DNA of 64,000 bases from Erwinia sp039023475 (lineage in GTDB: Bacteria; Pseudomonadota; Gammaproteobacteria; Enterobacterales; Enterobacteriaceae): positions 620,001-684,000 of the forward strand of contig NZ_JBCHVB010000001.1 of assembly GCF_039023475.1 (NCBI RefSeq), given 5' to 3'. Below the pieces are notes generated by a model. The model did no database searches. It was not told the DNA's origin and was given only the letters and a program-made list of their open reading frames with translations. Made by a program: the position numbers and the translations under genes. Positions 59,950 to 64,000 of the stretch are shown in pieces. Each line of letters begins with the position of its first letter. The first letter of the stretch is position 1.

Positions 59950-60789
59950 TCAACGCGATTCAAGATGGAACGCTTCTGCCGCAGCGTTCGAAGCCCTGGG
60001 CGTGGAGGTGCTGGTTGCGCGGTAAAGGCTGACCACATCACCCAGGATCAGCAGCGAAGGTGACTGCGGTGACTGCTGTCTGACCGTCTCCGGCAGCGCA
60101 GCAAGCGTGGTGATAATTACCCGCTGATCGGCTCTTGTTCCCTTTTCAACAATGGCGACCGGAGTGTCAGACCGGCGTCCGTTAGCGATCAGCCGTTCGC
60201 TCAGCGCCCCGCACCAGGTCAGCCCCATATAAAACACCAGCGTCTGCCTGGCGTCCCGCAGGCTTTGCCACTCCAGGTCGGGGCGCCCATCCTTGCCATG
60301 ACCGGTGATAAAGCGTACCGACTGCGCCATATCCCGGTGCGTCAGCGGGATGCCGGTGGCCGCCGCGCAGCCTGTCGCCGCCGTGATACCCGGCACGATA
60401 TGGCAGGCAATCCCGGCGTCCTGGATACAGCTCATCTCCTCACCGCCCCGGCCAAAAATAAAGGGATCGCCGCCTTTCAGCCTGATCACCTGCTGTCCGG
60501 CAGCGGCCAGTTCGACCAACAGCTGGTTGATCTGCGCCTGCTTCAGGCCGTGAAAGCCGGGCGTTTTTCCCACATCAATGCTCAGGGCCGTGGCGGGGAT
60601 CCGCGCCAGAATTTCATCGCTGACCAGCCGGTCAAATACCACCACTTCGGCGTTTTCGATCAGCCGCAGCGCTTTCACCGTCAGGAGATCCACATCGCCC
60701 GGCCCGGCACCGACCAGCCATACCGCACCCGCCTTACTGCTTTGCGCGCTGGTTAACAGTTTTTCCAGCGACGGAAGGATTGTCGTCAT
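59950..60789 (-). CDS. cobA: Uroporphyrinogen-III C-methyltransferase (nitrate locus)
   Basis: The 279-residue SAM-dependent methylase makes precorrin-2 for sirohaem, needed by nitrite reductase. Motifs are VWLVGAGPGDVDLLTVKAL (about 23-41), VVFDRLVS (about 50), RLKGGDPFIFGRGGEE (about 100-115) and VPGITAATGCAAATGIPLTHRD (given by VPGITAA and PLTHRD). It is the methylase domain alone, without the CysG ferrochelatase part. The C-terminus past LYRATSTSTPRASN comes from cassette DNA beyond the 66-bp repeat (AAAEAFHLESR), so its tail was altered by the insertion. ATG 60792 is also possible. Confidence 0.93.
   Translation of the reverse strand: MTTILPSLEKLLTSAQSSKAGAVWLVGAGPGDVDLLTVKALRLIENAEVVVFDRLVSDEILARIPATALSIDVGKTPGFHGLKQAQINQLLVELAAAGQQVIRLKGGDPFIFGRGGEEMSCIQDAGIACHIVPGITAATGCAAATGIPLTHRDMAQSVRFITGHGKDGRPDLEWQSLRDARQTLVFYMGLTWCGALSERLIANGRRSDTPVAIVEKGTRADQRVIITTLAALPETVRQQSPQSPSLLILGDVVSLYRATSTSTPRASNAAAEAFHLESR
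59984..60049 (+). repeat. 66-bp perfect direct repeat, right copy
   Basis: It is identical to 57662-57727 over all 66 bases; flanking bases differ on both sides. It carries the cobA 3' end on the minus strand and a dead copy of the DeoR gene's last codons on the plus strand. Confidence 0.97.
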
Positions 60790-60801
60790 CATTTACCTCA
60801 C

Positions 60802-63423
60802 TCAGGCAGCCGTTCGCGCAAGGGCGATCAGCCGGGATAATTCGGGAAGGCAGGAGCCGCAGTTGGTGCCGCACTTTAGCCGCGCGCCCAGCGCCTCCGT
60901 GCTGTCACAACCTGTCGCGATCGCCTCGTTTATCTGGTTCTCCCCCACGCCAAAACAGCTGCATACCGTGCGGCCCGCAGCGCACCCTGCTGACGCTCTT
61001 CCGCTGAGCAGGGCAAAGCGCTGCTGCGCCGTGGCGGGCGGTTCGCTGAACGCGGCCAGCACGGCTTCCCGCGCCACTGCCGGGCGCGGGCCGCTGAAAA
61101 AGGCCAGATCGAGCTGCCCGCTGCGCCACCCGAGCAGGTGATAGAAATCCTCTCCGGCTCCGGCAGTTTGCAGCATCAGCCCGCTGGTCATCCCCTGTTG
61201 CGCCAGCCAGCTCGCCGGATCGGCCTTCCCGGCAACTAAATAGCGCGTCACCTCTCCTTCAGGGATCCGCACCCACCATAGCGGGCCGCCTTCGCCTGTC
61301 ACTGCGCCTTTCCGCATATAGAGCGTACCCTGCCAGTCGGTCTGCCAGCGGCCAATCCGTACCGCGGTCTGTTTGCTTTCCGGCTGGCCGGAGAGCGGAC
61401 AAACCTCCGGCGCCACCAGCGCATCCACTTTTCCGTGGCTGGCATACTGACTGTTCCAGTGCATGGGAATGAACAGGCTGCCCGGCGTCTGGGCCTCGCT
61501 GAGGATCGCGCGGCAGATCATCCAGCCGCTGGCGGACTGCACGCGCATCAGCTCGCCGTCAGCAATGCCGCTGCGCGTGGCATCCAGAGGATGCAGTTCG
61601 CCAAAAGGCTCACTGTAGTGCTGCATCAGACGCGGCACGCTGCCGGTCCGGGTCATGGTGTGCCACTGATCGCGAATTCTGCCGGTGTTCAGCGTAAGCG
61701 GATAGGCGCGTGAGGGCTGGGAAGAAGGCAGGCGCGGCGTCAGGGGGATCAGCCTGGCTTTGCCATCCGGATGATAAAACTGCCGGTCGCTGAACAGCCG
61801 GGCGCAACCGGCGGGATAGCGGGTATTGACCGGCCACTGGAGAGGGCTCATCCGATCCCAGGCGTCATCGCTCAGCGACGCCAGTCCGCTGATATCAAAC
61901 GCCCGGCTTCCTTCATTCTCAAAGCCGGAAAGCGCGGCGTGCTCGCGAAAAATAGCGGCGGGATGGTTCCAGTTAAACGCCGCCTGGAAGCCAAGACGCT
62001 GCGCGACCTGGGCGAGGATCCACCAGTCAGGGCGCGCCTCGCCCGCCGGTGGCACAAAGCCCCGCTGGCGGGAGATGCGCCGCTCGGAGTTAGTCACCGT
62101 GCCATTCTTCTCTCCCCAGCCCTGGGCAGGCAGAAGAATATGCGCCAGCGCAGCAGTGTCGGTCTGCGCCGTGACGTCAGAAACGATGGTCAGCGGACAG
62201 CGGCGCAGCGCTTCGGCCACCGCCAGACCGTCGGGCAGCGACACCGCCGGATTGGTGCCCATAATCCAGATCGCCCTGATCTCACCTCGCGCCACCGCCT
62301 GAAACAGCTCAACCGCTTTCAGGCCGGGCCGATCCGCCACCTGCGGGCTCTGCCAGAAGCGCCGAAGCCGGTCAACATTCTGCGGGGTAAAGTCCATATG
62401 CGCCGCCAGCTGATTTGCCAGCCCGCCCACTTCGCGTCCGCCCATCGCATTAGGCTGACCGGTCAGTGAAAAAGGCCCGCTGCCTGCCCGTCCGATCTTG
62501 CCGCTCGCCAGATGGACATTGATAATGGCATTGCATTTATCGCTGCCGCTGGCGGACTGATTAATCCCCATGCAGTAGAGCGTCAGCGCCTCCGGCGAAT
62601 TCAGGAAAAGCGTGTAGAACTTCTCCACATCTTCCGGCGGCAGCCGGCAAAACTCCGCAACCCTCGCTAACGGCCACTCTGCCGCCGCCAGCAGCGTCTC
62701 CTCCACGCCGTCAAGGTGAGGCAGCATGGTGCTATCCACGCCCTGATGCAGGGCCAGCCAGTGGAGCAGCCCGCTGAACAGCGCCGCGTCGCTGCCCGGC
62801 CTGAGCGGCAGATGCAGGTCCGCGCCGTCACAGGTCGCCGTCCTGCGCGGATCGATGACCACAACCTTCATCTCTGGTTTCGCCTGTTTTGCCTGCACCA
62901 GCCGCTGCCAGGCAACCGGATGTGCCCAGGCGGTATTGGAACCGGCCAGCACGACCAGATCGGCCTGCGCAAAGTCCTCATAGCAGCAGGGCACCGCGTC
63001 CGCTCCCAGCGCCCGCTTATAGCCCACCACCGCCGACGCCATGCAGAGCCGGGAGTTGGTATCAATATTCGCCACGCCGAGGAAGCCTTTCATCAGCTTA
63101 TTGGCTACGTAATAATCTTCGGTCAGCAGCTGCCCCGAGGCGTAGAACGCCACCGCCTGCGGCCCGTGTTCACGGATAACAGCGCTGAGCCGCTGCGCCA
63201 CCGTATCCAGCGCCTGCGGCCAGCTGGCCCGGACGCCGTCTACCTGAGGAGAGAGCAGCCGGCCTGCATGACCCAGCGTCTCGCCCAGCGCGGCCCCCTT
63301 TACGCAGAGGCGACCAAAATTGGCTGGATGCGTGGCGTCGCCCGCAATCCGGCAGCCGCCCTGCCCGTCAGTGGCGATCTCCACGCCGCAGCCCACGCCG
63401 CAGTAAGGGCAGGTGCTTTTCAT
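60802..63423 (-). CDS. nasA: Assimilatory nitrate reductase catalytic subunit
   Basis: The 873-residue molybdopterin oxidoreductase reduces nitrate to nitrite in the cytoplasm. The N-terminal 4Fe-4S site CPYCGVGC ... RLCVKG (about 5-43) is followed by the Mo-bisMGD core (LVVLAGSNTAWAHPVAWQRL, about 149-168; GTNPAVSLPDGLAVAE, about 378) and the dinucleotide-binding domain (about 590-700). A C-terminal BFD-like [2Fe-2S] domain has CSCFGVG ... CGTNCGSCLPEL (about 822-862), as in Klebsiella NasA. Its start overlaps the nirBD stop by 4 bp and it is followed closely by cobA. Confidence 0.96.
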   Translation of the reverse strand: MKSTCPYCGVGCGVEIATDGQGGCRIAGDATHPANFGRLCVKGAALGETLGHAGRLLSPQVDGVRASWPQALDTVAQRLSAVIREHGPQAVAFYASGQLLTEDYYVANKLMKGFLGVANIDTNSRLCMASAVVGYKRALGADAVPCCYEDFAQADLVVLAGSNTAWAHPVAWQRLVQAKQAKPEMKVVVIDPRRTATCDGADLHLPLRPGSDAALFSGLLHWLALHQGVDSTMLPHLDGVEETLLAAAEWPLARVAEFCRLPPEDVEKFYTLFLNSPEALTLYCMGINQSASGSDKCNAIINVHLASGKIGRAGSGPFSLTGQPNAMGGREVGGLANQLAAHMDFTPQNVDRLRRFWQSPQVADRPGLKAVELFQAVARGEIRAIWIMGTNPAVSLPDGLAVAEALRRCPLTIVSDVTAQTDTAALAHILLPAQGWGEKNGTVTNSERRISRQRGFVPPAGEARPDWWILAQVAQRLGFQAAFNWNHPAAIFREHAALSGFENEGSRAFDISGLASLSDDAWDRMSPLQWPVNTRYPAGCARLFSDRQFYHPDGKARLIPLTPRLPSSQPSRAYPLTLNTGRIRDQWHTMTRTGSVPRLMQHYSEPFGELHPLDATRSGIADGELMRVQSASGWMICRAILSEAQTPGSLFIPMHWNSQYASHGKVDALVAPEVCPLSGQPESKQTAVRIGRWQTDWQGTLYMRKGAVTGEGGPLWWVRIPEGEVTRYLVAGKADPASWLAQQGMTSGLMLQTAGAGEDFYHLLGWRSGQLDLAFFSGPRPAVAREAVLAAFSEPPATAQQRFALLSGRASAGCAAGRTVCSCFGVGENQINEAIATGCDSTEALGARLKCGTNCGSCLPELSRLIALARTAA

Positions 63424-64000
63424 GAGGCTACCGCCTGCGCCAGCGCCATCTCCTCGCTGGCGACCCAGACGCGCCCCGCCTCCACCTTCACCGCCCAGCA
63501 GCGTACCGCCGCTCCGCTGTTATCAAGGGCCTGGCCGTCACAGAGGCGAAAGCGCTGCTTGTAGAGTGGCGAAATCACGACAGGTTCGCCGCCGCTGTCG
63601 CCCAGTATGCCGCGTGAAAGTACGCTGGCCTGGGTTCCCGGCTCCATATCGTCCAGCGCATAGACCTGCTCATTCAGGCGGAACAGCGCGATACGCTGAG
63701 CGCCGAGCCGGGCGCCAATCCCGGCCTGAGGGGGGATCGCATCAAGGTCGCAGATCGCGGTCCAGGAGACGAGCGGATGAGCAGGTGCGGCGGGAAGCGG
63801 CGCGGTGGCGGGCCGGATCTGACCGCGCACCTGCTCCCAGCGTACCGTTTCATCCGGCTGCTCGCTGTTCAGCGTCGGCCTGAAGAGCGCCAGCCGCTCC
63901 GGGCTCTCCAGCGTGGTCTGCCATTCACACTGATAGCTCCCGACCACGCGCGCCATCTCCTGCTCCAGTTCTTCCGCTATGCCCAGCGAATCTTCCATCA
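63420..64000 (-). CDS. Assimilatory nitrite reductase, NirB C-terminus fused to NirD (cut by window edge)
   Basis: About 193 codons are visible; the gene continues past the right edge. The first part (EDSLGIAEELEQEMARVVGSY, then ESPERLALFRPTLNSEQPDE) is the C-terminal end of a NirB-type sirohaem nitrite reductase. About 25 residues of Pro/Ala-rich linker (RPATAPLPAAPAHP) lead into a complete NirD-like Rieske-fold domain (ICDLDAIPPQAG ... SRGILGDSGGEPVVISPLYK ... VRCWAVKVEAGRVWVAS). The Rieske CxH/CxxH ligands are absent, as in NirD. Klebsiella NasB has a comparable fused layout. It is co-transcribed with nasA and cobA. Confidence 0.9.
   Translation of the reverse strand, partial: MEDSLGIAEELEQEMARVVGSYQCEWQTTLESPERLALFRPTLNSEQPDETVRWEQVRGQIRPATAPLPAAPAHPLVSWTAICDLDAIPPQAGIGARLGAQRIALFRLNEQVYALDDMEPGTQASVLSRGILGDSGGEPVVISPLYKQRFRLCDGQALDNSGAAVRCWAVKVEAGRVWVASEEMALAQAVAS

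Noticed and set aside
57728..59983. Integrase, transposase or IS ends in the repeat-bounded cassette
   Set aside because: No frame in the cassette resembles a recombinase and no terminal inverted repeats are seen, so I do not call it an IS or a complete island.
1..64000. CRISPR arrays, tRNA and rRNA genes
   Set aside because: I saw no regularly spaced repeats, no tRNA cloverleaf with a TTCGA arm that I could support, and no rRNA sequence in the window.

Overview
This 64 kb window is chromosomal DNA of a member of the Enterobacterales, most likely the Erwiniaceae (Pantoea, Mixta or Erwinia type). Gene content and order follow the Escherichia coli chromosome closely from ydiJ to the ast operon, but several E. 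coli neighbours are missing (pfkB, cedA, the chb operon, ves, xthA) and several loci are foreign to that map. The family assignment is an inference from protein similarity and synteny recalled from memory; no search was run.

Left half (1-29,450): ydiJ (cut by the left edge), ydiK, the sRNA gene rprA with an RcsB-type box, ppsA and its regulator ppsR, aroH, selO, an rflP/ydiV-like degenerate EAL protein, nlpC, the btuC-btuE-btuD vitamin B12 genes, ihfA, pheT, pheS with the pheM leader peptide and attenuator, rplT, rpmI, infC (AUU start) and thrS with a tRNA-like operator hairpin. Then come ydiY, an orphan Fur-box-controlled siderophore-type binding protein, ydiZ, yniA, yniB, hxpB, LexA-controlled ydjM and the cystine transporter tcyP.

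Middle (29,500-46,600): catalase katE, an unrecognised 44-codon small ORF, osmE, a TetR regulator with a Bcr/CflA drug-efflux gene, nadE, LexA-controlled cho, spy, and the complete arginine succinyltransferase operon astCADBE preceded by a sigma-54 promoter. A bestrophin-family gene, a ychO-like inverse autotransporter barrel gene and a secreted YbcL/PEBP protein follow.

Right part (47,300-57,700): a nine-gene minus-strand carbohydrate operon: transketolase split into two subunits, two short-chain dehydrogenases, a ribose-type ABC transporter (binding protein, ATPase, permease) with a DUF2291 lipoprotein, and an FGGY kinase. A DeoR-family regulator is divergent, and two copies of a 12-bp motif 54 bp apart lie in the shared intergenic region. 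The logic is uptake, oxidation or isomerisation, phosphorylation, then ketol transfer, as in apulose-4-phosphate-type pathways. The substrate is unknown.

Right end (57,660-64,000): the assimilatory nitrate/nitrite reductase locus (a NirB-NirD fusion, nasA, cobA). Between the 3' end of the DeoR gene and the 3' end of cobA sits a 2.26 kb cassette bounded by perfect 66-bp direct repeats. It holds a diverged nasA fragment, a Tlde1-like L,D-transpeptidase-fold toxin with a probable periplasmic immunity protein, a parD antitoxin with a stop-interrupted parE, and another decayed gene. This cassette and the transketolase sugar operon are the two most noteworthy features.
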